Source: Prochlorococcus sp. AG-402-K16 (GTDB lineage Bacteria; Cyanobacteriota; Cyanobacteriia; PCC-6307; Cyanobiaceae). Taken from it: DNA of 64,000 nt. The notes beneath the pieces were generated by a model that saw nothing but the letters and a program-made list of their open reading frames with translations, was not told where the DNA came from and searched no databases. Of this stretch, positions 33,077-41,139 are shown in pieces. How positions within the stretch are numbered: the first letter of the stretch is position 1; each line of letters opens with the position of its first letter. The stretch spans positions 62,001 through 126,000 of the forward strand of contig QCIH01000001.1 of NCBI GenBank assembly GCA_003216795.1. Reading direction: 5' to 3'. The position numbers and the translations under genes are program-made.

Positions 33077-34432
33077 ATGAGCATCAAAGATAAAGTTCCA
33101 GTTACTATTCTCACTGGATTTCTAGGTTCAGGGAAAACTACTTTACTTAATAGAATACTAAGTGAAGAGCACGGGAAAAGAATAGCCGTAATTGAGAATG
33201 AATACGGTGAAGTAGGGATAGATCAAGGGCTCGTAATAAATGCCGATGAAGAAGTGTTTGAGATGTCAAACGGGTGCATTTGTTGTACTGTTCGCGGTGA
33301 TTTAATAAGAGTCCTTGGCAACCTTATGAAAAGAAGAGATAAGTTTGACTATGTTTTAGTAGAAACGACCGGATTAGCAGATCCTGGGCCAGTCGCGCAG
33401 ACATTTTTCATGGATGAAGAAATTAGTTCTGAATTTACTCTTGATGGAATTGTAACTTTAGTTGATGCTGCTCATATTGATCAGCAGCTAGGAAGAAGTG
33501 ATGAAAGTTCAGAACAAGTTGCGTTTGCAGATGTTCTTGTCCTTAATAAAACTGATTTAGTCTCTGATGATGCACTAGATACTCTTGAATCGAGATTGAG
33601 AGATATGAACCGAATGACTCGAATCATTAGAGCCGAGAATGCCCAAGTACCAATCGAAACAGTCCTAAATCTAAGTGCATTTGATCTCGATCAAATCCTT
33701 AAACGCAGACCAACATTTCTTGAACCAGAATATCCTTTTGAATGGACAGGTGTTTACGACCTTGCTGCAGGTAAATATGAATTAATGCTAGAAGAAGGTC
33801 CCGATCCAGAAATGTCATTAGTAGCTTTCGCTAATCAAGGTGAGAGTGAAGAAGAACTTAAAGATGGTGCTGAATCCTGCGTAAGACTTTATGCAGAAAA
33901 AGCTAAAAGCATAGAACCTGGGAATATCATTCCATTTGGAGATCATATAAACCTTAAATTGGAGGATAAAGGAAATAAATCATTCATATTAGATATCGAA
34001 AAAGGATCAAAGATAGGTTTATATACACAGCACACTGCTGAAGAATTCAATATGAAAATCATTAAAAGTGAAGACAATAATTCAAAAGAGATCCCATTTA
34101 ATATTGAAAGATTCTGGCAAGCCGAGCACGAGCACGATGATGAAGTAACGTCCATTGCAATTGAACGATTTGGAGATGTTGATCCAGAAAAACTTAATAC
34201 TTGGTTGGGCAGACTTCTTTCTGAAAAAGGGGTGGATATATTTAGAACTAAAGGTTTCATTAGCTACTCAGGCAACCCACAGAGAATAGTTTTCCAAGGG
34301 GTACATATGTTATTTACAGCGCAACCTGATAAGGAATGGGGTAACGAACCTCGTAGAAACCAACTTGTTTTTATAGGTAGAAATTTGGACGAGAAAGAGA
34401 TGAAAGAAGGTTTTGAAAAATGCCTGATATAG
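33077..34432 (+). CDS. COG0523 (CobW-like) GTPase, predicted zinc chaperone, with extra domain
   Basis: This 451-residue G3E-family P-loop GTPase has the G1 motif GFLGSGKTTLLNRIL (14-28), the COG0523 hallmark CICC (67-70), NKTD (157-160) and a C-terminal CobW_C domain (about 365-451, GFISYSGNPQRIVFQGVHML). Unlike the usual about 300-400-residue members, it has an insert at about 220-345 that resembles the ZnuA insert, followed by AEHEHDDE (349-356). The predicted role is cytoplasmic zinc allocation, by context beside znuA and by analogy with zinc-linked COG0523 proteins. It lies 77 bases after znuA and its end overlaps the WD40 start. Confidence 0.85.
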   Translation: MSIKDKVPVTILTGFLGSGKTTLLNRILSEEHGKRIAVIENEYGEVGIDQGLVINADEEVFEMSNGCICCTVRGDLIRVLGNLMKRRDKFDYVLVETTGLADPGPVAQTFFMDEEISSEFTLDGIVTLVDAAHIDQQLGRSDESSEQVAFADVLVLNKTDLVSDDALDTLESRLRDMNRMTRIIRAENAQVPIETVLNLSAFDLDQILKRRPTFLEPEYPFEWTGVYDLAAGKYELMLEEGPDPEMSLVAFANQGESEEELKDGAESCVRLYAEKAKSIEPGNIIPFGDHINLKLEDKGNKSFILDIEKGSKIGLYTQHTAEEFNMKIIKSEDNNSKEIPFNIERFWQAEHEHDDEVTSIAIERFGDVDPEKLNTWLGRLLSEKGVDIFRTKGFISYSGNPQRIVFQGVHMLFTAQPDKEWGNEPRRNQLVFIGRNLDEKEMKEGFEKCLI

Positions 34433-35493
34433 AATCATTTAGCCCAAGAGGCATGTTCCACGAGGGATGGACAGCTGAAGTTAATGATTATGCCATAGTT
34501 TGTGGTTGGGCTACTAAAGGAAAGTTATTCATTGTTGGGGATGTAGCAGGAGGTATTTTTGCCTTTGAAGGAGATACTGGGAAAATTATTTGGAAAAAAG
34601 AAAATACACACTCTGCTGGTCTATTAGCAATGTCCATTCATCCAGAAGGAGAGATTTTCGCAACTTCCGGTCAAGATGGAAATATTCAAATATATAATTG
34701 TCACGAAGGTAAAGTAATTAAAACTCTCGATCTTGGCAAGGCTTGGGTAGAGCATCTTAAGTGGTCAAATGATGGCTTATTTCTTGCAGCAGCTTCTTCA
34801 AAAAAAGTATATGTTTTTAATGAAATTGGTGAAGAAAAATGGGTATCAGATGATCATCCAAGCACAGTGAGTGCAATAAAATGGTCAAATAATAATGAGC
34901 TAGCTACAGCCTGCTACGGGAGAGTAACATTCTTTGACATAGTAAATAATAAAACGAATCAAAAGCTCGAGTGGCAAGGATCATTAGTCTCAATGGAATT
35001 AAGTCCTGATGGTGATATAGTCGCTTGCGGGAGTCAAGACAATTCAGTTCATTTTTGGAGAAGATCAACCGGAATGGATGCTGAAATGACAGGATACCCA
35101 GGAAAACCTAGTCACCTTTCTTTTGACGATAGTGGAAAATTACTGGCAACTAGTGGCAGTGAAAGAATTACAGTGTGGAGCTTTATAGGTGACGGTCCCG
35201 AGGGGACTATGCCGGGAGAGCTATGGCACCATACCGAACCTATTTCTAGCCTAGCCTTTTCAAATAAAGGCATGCTTGTAGCTTCCGGATCTAGAGATGG
35301 TTCTGTTGTCGCAAGTTTTCTAAAAAAAGACGGTAATGGTGACCCAGTTGGGGCTGCATTCGCAGGCGATTTAGTGGGTGCACTTTCGTGGAGACCTGAT
35401 GATTGTGCACTAGCTGCAGTTAACGCAAAAGGTGTAGTAAATGTTTGGAAATTTAAAGTTCGTACTAACCTTTTTTCAAAGGGATTTAAGTAA
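34420..35493 (+). CDS. WD40-repeat protein coupled to the COG0523 GTPase
   Basis: The 357-residue beta-propeller has about seven WD-type repeats. Recognisable blades include AMSIHPEGEIFATSGQDGNI, LVSMELSPDGDIVACGSQDN and SLAFSNKGMLVASGSRDG, each with the S-x-D-G / 'D' core. It has no signal peptide and no membrane span, so it probably acts in the cytoplasm as a scaffold. The first 13 bases overlap the end of the GTPase gene, a strong hint of translational coupling and a shared job. The zinc role is inferred from this linkage only. Confidence 0.85.
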   Translation: MPDIESFSPRGMFHEGWTAEVNDYAIVCGWATKGKLFIVGDVAGGIFAFEGDTGKIIWKKENTHSAGLLAMSIHPEGEIFATSGQDGNIQIYNCHEGKVIKTLDLGKAWVEHLKWSNDGLFLAAASSKKVYVFNEIGEEKWVSDDHPSTVSAIKWSNNNELATACYGRVTFFDIVNNKTNQKLEWQGSLVSMELSPDGDIVACGSQDNSVHFWRRSTGMDAEMTGYPGKPSHLSFDDSGKLLATSGSERITVWSFIGDGPEGTMPGELWHHTEPISSLAFSNKGMLVASGSRDGSVVASFLKKDGNGDPVGAAFAGDLVGALSWRPDDCALAAVNAKGVVNVWKFKVRTNLFSKGFK

Positions 35494-35511
35494 AAAGTAG
35501 AAATTTATTAA

Positions 35512-35667
35512 TTACCAATAGTTAGCTTTTAAATGTCTTTCCATACAGATGACTTCACAGTCATTATCTATACCTTTTGGGTGAATATCGCAATATGAGA
35601 GACATTGAAAATATTCGTCTATAGGATTAGATTGATCAGCTTTACTAACTTCTTTCGAATGATTCAT
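35512..35667 (-). CDS. Small twin-CX3C cysteine protein, 51 aa
   Basis: ATG at 35667, preceded by a GAGGAA-like ribosome site, opens 51 codons. The four cysteines are arranged CX3C ... CX3C (Cys22, Cys26, Cys37, Cys41; QCLSYCDIH and CEVICMER), with 10 residues between the pairs. This resembles the hairpin of small Tim/CHCH-type proteins, where the pairs form disulfides, or a zinc site. No signal peptide. It is convergent with the WD40 gene, 18 bases away. A zinc link is only suggested by position. Confidence 0.6.
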   Translation of the reverse strand: MNHSKEVSKADQSNPIDEYFQCLSYCDIHPKGIDNDCEVICMERHLKANYW

Positions 35668-35953
35668 AAAAGAGTTCCTCAATTATTTAAAATCAAGATA
35701 GTCGAATTAAATATCAAAAGAAATAAGCAAAACTTACTAAAAATATCTCAAAAAAATTAAAGCGATTGATTACCACTTTCGGACATTTTTAATAAAAAAG
35801 CAATGCGTATAAAAACGGATTGTCTTTAGAGAAATATTCCCCTAATTTTATATTGTTGAGTTCTAGGAGGTCTTTCAAAATGATCGATAGCCTGCCTGAA
35901 ATTTCGGAATAAAACGAACTAATTTAATTAACTGCTCCAATTATTTTTTATTA

Positions 35954-36043
35954 ATGTCTAAGCTTCCTTCTTCTGCATCGTTTAGGTGCCCTTTAAGAAA
36001 CAAGCTTAATTCTAGAGTTTTTGCCCCAGTTAAAGACAATTAG
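35954..36043 (+). CDS. Possible 29-aa peptide in the untranslated stretch
   Basis: ATG at 35954 opens 29 codons (MSKLPSSASFRCPLRNKLNS...) with higher G+C than the surrounding intergenic DNA and no homology I recognise. It may be a small protein, part of an RNA, or chance. Confidence 0.25.
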   Translation: MSKLPSSASFRCPLRNKLNSRVFAPVKDN

Positions 36044-36141
36044 TTAATTTTGGTAAGCATTAGCTTAAAAGAAGTTAGCAACAAGGATCGATGATTTAGG
36101 TACGTTATTAACTTCAGTAAAAAATATAAGTAAGAGATAAA

Positions 36142-36170
36142 AGAGGGCTTAAATTAGCCCTCTTTTTTTT
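36142..36170 (+). terminator. Strong Rho-independent terminator
   Basis: AGAGGGCT (36142-36149) and AGCCCTCT (36156-36163) form a perfect 8-bp stem with a six-base loop. An uninterrupted T-run follows to 36170. It serves plus-strand transcription. The nearest plus-strand gene upstream ends at 35493, 650 bases earlier. Confidence 0.9.
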
Positions 36171-36224
36171 AATAAGATGACTTTCTTCTAGTTTTATAGA
36201 TAATGATTAAAAGAATAAAATAAA

Positions 36225-36500
36225 ATGGCTAAATATTATTGCCCATATTGCAATCCTAAATATCAATTTCAAAAACAATCCTCAAAAGGTAATTTGATTT
36301 GTGGCTTGTGTGGAGAGGATCTTGTAAAAAAACCATTTATTAAGTTGAACCAGATAATCGCTTTAGTTGCTGCTTCATCATTACTTTTACCGTTGATATA
36401 TACTTTTATTTTTTTAATTAAAAATCAATTAAATCCTCCTAGTAAAAATTATCAAGCAAATAGTACTTTAATGATCATTATCAAAGAAACAATTTCATAA
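36225..36500 (+). CDS. Zinc-ribbon membrane protein, 91 aa
   Basis: An N-terminal zinc ribbon with two CxxC pairs (CPYCNPKY and ICGLCGED, residues 6-30) is followed by one hydrophobic span (about 42-64, IIALVAASSLLLPLIYTFIFL) and a polar tail. The same ribbon-plus-span design appears at 11.5 kb. Function unknown. Confidence 0.65.
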   Translation: MAKYYCPYCNPKYQFQKQSSKGNLICGLCGEDLVKKPFIKLNQIIALVAASSLLLPLIYTFIFLIKNQLNPPSKNYQANSTLMIIIKETIS

Positions 36501-36524
36501 AACAATTTTAAAAATCTCGAGTGG

Positions 36525-36746
36525 TCAACCTCTACATAGTGATTTATTTAAACAAGAATTTTTACTCTCAATATTTATTTGATCATCAATATTTTTTAAT
36601 TTGTTTTTATTACTTATTACTTTAACTTGTTGCCCACAATGTTCTTTACAACCTCCATTAAATAAATTATGTGCATATAAATTGGAACTATTCGTAATTA
36701 ATAAAAGAAAAATTATTTTATAAATTTGCATAAAATAAGACTTCAT
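36525..36746 (-). CDS. Small secreted cysteine-rich protein, 73 aa
   Basis: An N-terminal hydrophobic segment (IYKIIFLLLITNSSNLYA, cleavage near residue 25) precedes NLFNGGCKEHCGQQ and a C-terminal SCLNKSLCRG. The mature part has four cysteines in two CX3-4C-type pairs. The motif GGC-x-x-H resembles the protein encoded at 22.7 kb. Internal Met6 is an alternative start. Probably periplasmic or lumenal. Confidence 0.6.
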   Translation of the reverse strand: MKSYFMQIYKIIFLLLITNSSNLYAHNLFNGGCKEHCGQQVKVISNKNKLKNIDDQINIESKNSCLNKSLCRG

Positions 36747-36789
36747 TTTTATTATGATTTTATCGGAATTAGTAAATAAATAATATCAG

Positions 36790-37026
36790 TTAATTCCAAG
36801 GAGTGTTTATAAGACCCCAGATATCAAAGAAGAAAAATAAAACTGCAATAACAACAAGATCCCATGCTCTTTCCCTAAAAGCCCAAGGAGCAATAAAAAC
36901 TTCCCCAAGTCCATGGAGTGCCGCCCCAATAGGTAAATGATCAAGAACAAGCAAACTGTGAGAGAGAATAAAAAGAAAGCTTGCGAAATATCTAAAAAAA
37001 ACAAATTGCCAATTACTAGAATTCAT
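36790..37026 (-). CDS. Small membrane protein, 78 aa
   Basis: Aromatic-rich spans (about 6-27, WQFVFFRYFASFLFILSHSLL; 53-72, LVVIAVLFFFFDIWGLI) flank a central HLPIGAALHGLGEVFIAPWAF. It is a likely thylakoid or inner-membrane small protein. An overlapping frame on the same strand is rejected because this one has the more protein-like composition and ends in a clear NTPWN. Confidence 0.6.
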   Translation of the reverse strand: MNSSNWQFVFFRYFASFLFILSHSLLVLDHLPIGAALHGLGEVFIAPWAFRERAWDLVVIAVLFFFFDIWGLINTPWN

Positions 37027-37155
37027 ACTTTTTTAGATTTTTAAAAAATATACTTCAATGATCAAAATAAAGAAATAGATCGAGTTAGGAGATGTTTTTT
37101 TTTGTAGCCATAAATACGAATAAAGATTTGAAGCTAAAGTAAAAGTTATTAAACC

Positions 37156-38598
37156 ATGAAATATATGTTTTCAAGCTATCGTCCAAAAAATAGTTTTGAT
37201 GAATACTTTAAAGATAACGTCAACTCTGCAAGAGAAATATTAATTCCACTTCTGTCCTCTTTAGATAATATGGGTCTTGAAGAGTTAAACAGGAATCATT
37301 CTGCAGCAAAAAAATTATTATTAAGACATGGTGCCACTTTCAGATTAAACGATACTGGTTTAAAAGGTACTGAGAGAATATTACCTTTTGATCCACTGCC
37401 AAGAATAATAAGTAAAGATGATTGGGTAACATTAGAAAAAGGCCTAAAACAAAGGCTTGAGGCAATTGATTTATTCCTAGACGATATTTATAATTCTCAA
37501 AATATAATTAATGATGGAATAATTCCAAGAGAGTTAATCGAGAGTTCAGAAGGTTGGAGACCTCAAATGATAGGTTTCAAACCTCCATTAAATAAATGGT
37601 GTCAAATTTCGGGACTTGATTTAATAAGGGACAGAAAAGGAGATTGGCATGTTTTAGAAGATAATTTAAGGTGTCCTTCTGGGGTTGCTTATTTTTTAGA
37701 AAATAGATTAGTTATGAAAAATATTTTCCCTAATCTTTTTTCTGGAAGAATAGTAAAACCAATTGATGAATATCCATCATATCTTTTAAAAACTCTTCAA
37801 GAACTTGCTGTTTGGACAGACACTCCCAAAATAGTTCTACTAACTCCTGGAATTTTTAATAGTGCATATTTTGAACATAGTTATTTAGCGCAAGAAATGG
37901 GCATCCAATTAGTACAGGGTCATGACTTAATTTGTAATGATAATTATGTATATTTAAAAACTACCTCCGGTTTAAAGAGGGTAGATGTCATTTACAGACG
38001 AATTGATGATGATTTTTTAGATCCTCTTAATTTTAGAAAAGATTCCTGCCTTGGTGTTAGCGGATTACTTGATGTTTTTAAGGCAGGTCATGTTGCTTTA
38101 GCAAATGCACCTGGGACTGGAATAGCAGATGACAAAATGATTTATTCTTTTGTTCCAAAAATGATTAAATATTATCTTGATGAAGAAATTATTATTAAAA
38201 ATGTAGAAACATATATTTGTCATTACGAAAAGGATCGGGAATACGTTCTAGAAAATTTACCAAAACTTGTTGTTAAGTCTGTCGCTGAAGCTGGTGGATA
38301 TGGAATGTTAATTGGGCCTCACTCAACAAGCAGTGAAATAGAGGAATTTGCTAATAAAATTAGAAAAAATCCTAGAAATTTCATAGCACAACCAACATTA
38401 GAATTATCTACTGTACCATCGTTATGTGATGGAGAACTATATCCATGCCATGTTGATTTAAGACCATATATCTTGAGAGGAAAAGATTCATGGGTTAGCC
38501 CAGGTGGGCTTACGAGGGTAGCATTAAAAAAAGGATCATTAGTTGTAAACTCTTCTCAAGGTGGAGGATGCAAAGATACATGGGTTGTAGGTAAATAA
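37156..38598 (+). CDS. Circularly permuted ATP-grasp protein (CP_ATPgrasp_2 type)
   Basis: The 480-residue protein shows the DUF404/DUF407 layout: an N-terminal LLRHGATFRLND segment, WHVLEDNLRCPSGVAYFLEN and NFRKDSCLGVSGLLDVF, then the permuted ATP-grasp core with NAPGTGIADDKMIYSFVPKM and VVKSVAEAGGYGMLIGPHST. ATP-grasp enzymes ligate carboxylates to amines or thiols. With the next two genes it forms a conserved trio predicted to make peptide or amide bonds. The alpha-E gene starts 1 base after this stop, so they are cotranscribed. Confidence 0.85.
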   Translation: MKYMFSSYRPKNSFDEYFKDNVNSAREILIPLLSSLDNMGLEELNRNHSAAKKLLLRHGATFRLNDTGLKGTERILPFDPLPRIISKDDWVTLEKGLKQRLEAIDLFLDDIYNSQNIINDGIIPRELIESSEGWRPQMIGFKPPLNKWCQISGLDLIRDRKGDWHVLEDNLRCPSGVAYFLENRLVMKNIFPNLFSGRIVKPIDEYPSYLLKTLQELAVWTDTPKIVLLTPGIFNSAYFEHSYLAQEMGIQLVQGHDLICNDNYVYLKTTSGLKRVDVIYRRIDDDFLDPLNFRKDSCLGVSGLLDVFKAGHVALANAPGTGIADDKMIYSFVPKMIKYYLDEEIIIKNVETYICHYEKDREYVLENLPKLVVKSVAEAGGYGMLIGPHSTSSEIEEFANKIRKNPRNFIAQPTLELSTVPSLCDGELYPCHVDLRPYILRGKDSWVSPGGLTRVALKKGSLVVNSSQGGGCKDTWVVGK

Positions 38599-38599
38599 T

Positions 38600-39541
38600 A
38601 TGCTTTTAAGTCGTGTAGCAGAATCTCTTTATTGGATCAATCGTTATTTAGAACGAGCAGAAAATATATCTCGTTTTGTGGAAGTAAGTGAAGCAATGTC
38701 ATTAGATTGTCCACCAGGAAGTGCAGAACCTTGGCTCCCGTTAATTGATGCTTCAAGCGACAGAGAATCTTTTGATAAAAGATTCCCAGAAAAAAAGCCT
38801 GATGACGTTATAAATTTTTTAATAAGAGATCGTTTAAATCCAAACAGCATAATTTCTTGTATTCAATTAGCTAGAGAAAACGCACGACAAATAAGAGACG
38901 TGTTGACAACAGAAATGTGGGAGCAAATTAATATTTTATATTGGAATATGCAAGAAGGAGAAGCAATATGGAATAAGCCAAGACAAGAACAATTAAGTGA
39001 AATAAGGAGAGCATGTCAGCTTTTTTATGGAATTACAGATGCGACTTTAAGCAAAGACCTTGCTTGGAGATTTAGCATTCTTGGAAGATTAGTTGAGAGA
39101 GCTGATAAAACATCGAGAATTTTAGATGTTAAATATTATTTACTTCTCCCCAGCCTAGATGAACTTGGAGGTGTTCTTGATGAGTTGCAATGGATCGCTC
39201 TTTTACGTTCTGCTGGAGCTTATCAAATGTTTAGGAAAGCAGAGCAAAATTCTATTAAGCCTGAATCAGTTGCAAGATTCCTTTTACTGGATCCAATTTT
39301 CCCGAGATCAATAAGATACTGTCTTGATGGGATAAGCAATACTCTTAAGATGATAGATACCTCTCCTCCTCCTGAAAATCCTTCCGAATTAGAATGCATG
39401 AGAGGCTTACTCAAAGCAAAGTGGAGTTATATCAGAATTGAAGATATAATTAATGATGGTTTACATGAGGCAATCGATTCATTGCAAATTGATTTGAATA
39501 AATTAAATGATCTCATTCAAGAAAAATACTTTATCAATTAA
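38600..39541 (+). CDS. Alpha-E domain protein (DUF403)
   Basis: This 313-residue, all-helical protein has segments typical of the alpha-E family: LSRVAESLYWINRYLERAEN near the start, QLARENARQIRDVLTTEMW in the middle and LGRLVERADKTSRILDVKY. It usually accompanies circularly permuted ATP-grasp and transglutaminase genes and may form a complex with them. It abuts both neighbours. Confidence 0.9.
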   Translation: MLLSRVAESLYWINRYLERAENISRFVEVSEAMSLDCPPGSAEPWLPLIDASSDRESFDKRFPEKKPDDVINFLIRDRLNPNSIISCIQLARENARQIRDVLTTEMWEQINILYWNMQEGEAIWNKPRQEQLSEIRRACQLFYGITDATLSKDLAWRFSILGRLVERADKTSRILDVKYYLLLPSLDELGGVLDELQWIALLRSAGAYQMFRKAEQNSIKPESVARFLLLDPIFPRSIRYCLDGISNTLKMIDTSPPPENPSELECMRGLLKAKWSYIRIEDIINDGLHEAIDSLQIDLNKLNDLIQEKYFIN

Positions 39542-39552
39542 TAAGTTTTTTA

Positions 39553-40410
39553 ATGAGAATTAAATACCTTCACAAACTTGAATATAAATATGAAGAGCCT
39601 GTTCAATTAGGCGAGCATAGATTGTGTATAAAGCCAAGGTCAAATGGATTCCAAAAGCTGAAGAATTTTGAATTAAAAATAACCCCAGAACCAGAAATTA
39701 TTTATCCATTACTTGCTGCAAGTGGCGAAGAGATTAATCGAATTAGATTCAATGGAGCAACAGATAATTTAATTATTGAATCAATAAGCGAAGTTGAGAC
39801 CATTAAACATCCAAATATTATTGATGGGGTAAAAAATAGAGATCTAACATTACCTTTTTGCAGAAGTATCATAAACAGAGATTTACAAGGGGCATTAGAG
39901 GGATGGATGCCAAATGGACAGCACGATCCCTCTGCAGTTGAACTTGCCCAAGAAGCATTAGCAGGAAGTTTTAATAACGCATTATCGTTTACTTACCAAC
40001 TTATAGAGATTATTCAAGATCGGGTTAAATATACAAAAAGACATACAGGTCCTGCATGGCCAGCGAGCAGAACACTTAAAGAACGTATAGGTTCATGCAG
40101 AGATTTAGCAATGCTAATGGTTGAAGCTTGCAGGTCTATAGGTATCCCAAGTAGGTTTGTAAGTGGTTATCACTTTGAAGATCCGTTACCCTCTGAGTTG
40201 GATTTACACGCTTGGGCTGAATTATATATTCCAGGTGCTGGTTGGAGAGGTTTTGATCCAAGCGGAAAAGGATTAATAGATGATAGATATTTAACATTGG
40301 TATCCTCTTCAAAATCTAATTTAACCTCTGTAATTACAGGAAACTTTATAGGAAAAAATAATCTAGAAAATACTTTATCCTGGGAAATCAAACCTCTTGA
40401 AATTAAATAA
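39553..40410 (+). CDS. Transglutaminase-family protein (Bact_transglu_N)
   Basis: The 285-residue protein has an N-terminal Bact_transglu_N domain (RIKYLHKLEYKYEEPVQLGE, with RLCIKPRS) and a C-terminal TGc core with catalytic Cys182 in RIGSCRDLAMLMVEACRS, His219 in DLHAWAELY and Asp235 in GFDPS. The triad suggests protease or amide-forming transferase activity. It follows the alpha-E gene by 11 bases and completes the ATP-grasp / alpha-E / transglutaminase trio. Confidence 0.9.
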   Translation: MRIKYLHKLEYKYEEPVQLGEHRLCIKPRSNGFQKLKNFELKITPEPEIIYPLLAASGEEINRIRFNGATDNLIIESISEVETIKHPNIIDGVKNRDLTLPFCRSIINRDLQGALEGWMPNGQHDPSAVELAQEALAGSFNNALSFTYQLIEIIQDRVKYTKRHTGPAWPASRTLKERIGSCRDLAMLMVEACRSIGIPSRFVSGYHFEDPLPSELDLHAWAELYIPGAGWRGFDPSGKGLIDDRYLTLVSSSKSNLTSVITGNFIGKNNLENTLSWEIKPLEIK

Positions 40411-40535
40411 ACACTAAATTTTCAATCTTTTAAAATAACAAAAAATTTAAATAATAATATGTTTCTTTTTTAGTGTTAATTGATACGTTCTTAGATATAT
40501 ATATCTGTTTTCATTTGTTTAATATTTAAAGAAAA

Positions 40536-41057
40536 TTGAACTCAAGTTTAGAAATTCCATTTATCAAATCAAATAAATCAAAAATGTTTGAATTGATAAG
40601 TTATGAAAAATTTCGTGATACAAAAGATGTAAGATTTTTTGATATTAGTGTTAATAAATCAAATTATAGAGATCTAGTTATTCACAGTGGTCCTGCGGTT
40701 AGTCCTCCAAATGATGAAGATTTTAATAATTGGCAATTTTACATACATCACAATCAAGAAGATAATCTATTAGCTATCTCTGGGGGTAGAACATTTTTTC
40801 TTGTCAATTTTGGTTGGGATTATCCTTTTTATAAAGTTAGATTAGAATCTTGCGGATATATTTTAAGGATACCTAGAGGAACTTTTCATAGATCGGTATC
40901 TGACGAAAACGGTTCCGTCGTTTTAAATCAAGCCATTAGAGATGAAGGCGGTACAGTTGAATCTGAATTCAAAGTTACCAATAGCAAAGATAACAAAAAA
41001 CTTCTAGATTGTATAACTAATTTAGAGCCTAGATTTAAAATTTATAGTGTTAAATAA
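40536..41057 (+). CDS. Cupin-like conserved hypothetical protein, 173 aa
   Basis: The middle reads like a double-stranded beta-helix: NWQFYIHHNQEDNLLAISGG, a FFLVNFGWDY strand and YILRIPRGTFHRSVSD, where a His in 'iP.g.fH' is a typical cupin metal ligand. A start uncertainty exists: TTG at 40536 or ATG at 40584. Probably cytoplasmic. Function unknown. Confidence 0.6.
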   Translation: MNSSLEIPFIKSNKSKMFELISYEKFRDTKDVRFFDISVNKSNYRDLVIHSGPAVSPPNDEDFNNWQFYIHHNQEDNLLAISGGRTFFLVNFGWDYPFYKVRLESCGYILRIPRGTFHRSVSDENGSVVLNQAIRDEGGTVESEFKVTNSKDNKKLLDCITNLEPRFKIYSVK

Positions 41058-41139
41058 TCTTAAAAAGGGATTCTAAATTTATTCAACGATTTTAAAAATT
41101 ATCTATTTGATATAAAATAAAATTAATCAAATTTTCAAA

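Larger units (their letters stand above)
35668..36224. other. 557-base stretch with an untranslated transcript candidate
   Basis: No clear protein gene is present, but a strong plus-strand terminator (36142-36170) ends something that starts within or upstream of this stretch. Two tiny frames are visible. One is a 10-codon ATG frame at 35880-35912 with an AGGAGG ribosome site 10 bases before it. The other is a 29-codon frame at 35954-36043 with gene-like composition. I do not recognise 6S, tmRNA, SRP or RNase P signatures. It could be a regulatory RNA or a leader. Confidence 0.45.

Noticed and set aside
35668..36170. tmRNA, 6S RNA, RNase P RNA or SRP RNA in the long gap
   Set aside because: The expected hallmark sequences (tag peptide, RNase P conserved core, SRP tetraloop region) are not visible, so I only call an unidentified transcript.
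36807..37004. Second, overlapping 65-codon frame on the minus strand
   Set aside because: It lies inside the 36790-37026 frame on the same strand in another phase. Its composition is Leu-run dominated and less protein-like than the longer frame, so only the latter is kept.
40490..40510. Palindromic AGATATATATATCT
   Set aside because: AT-only palindromes of this type are common by chance in DNA this AT-rich, and no partner site or regulator suggests an operator.
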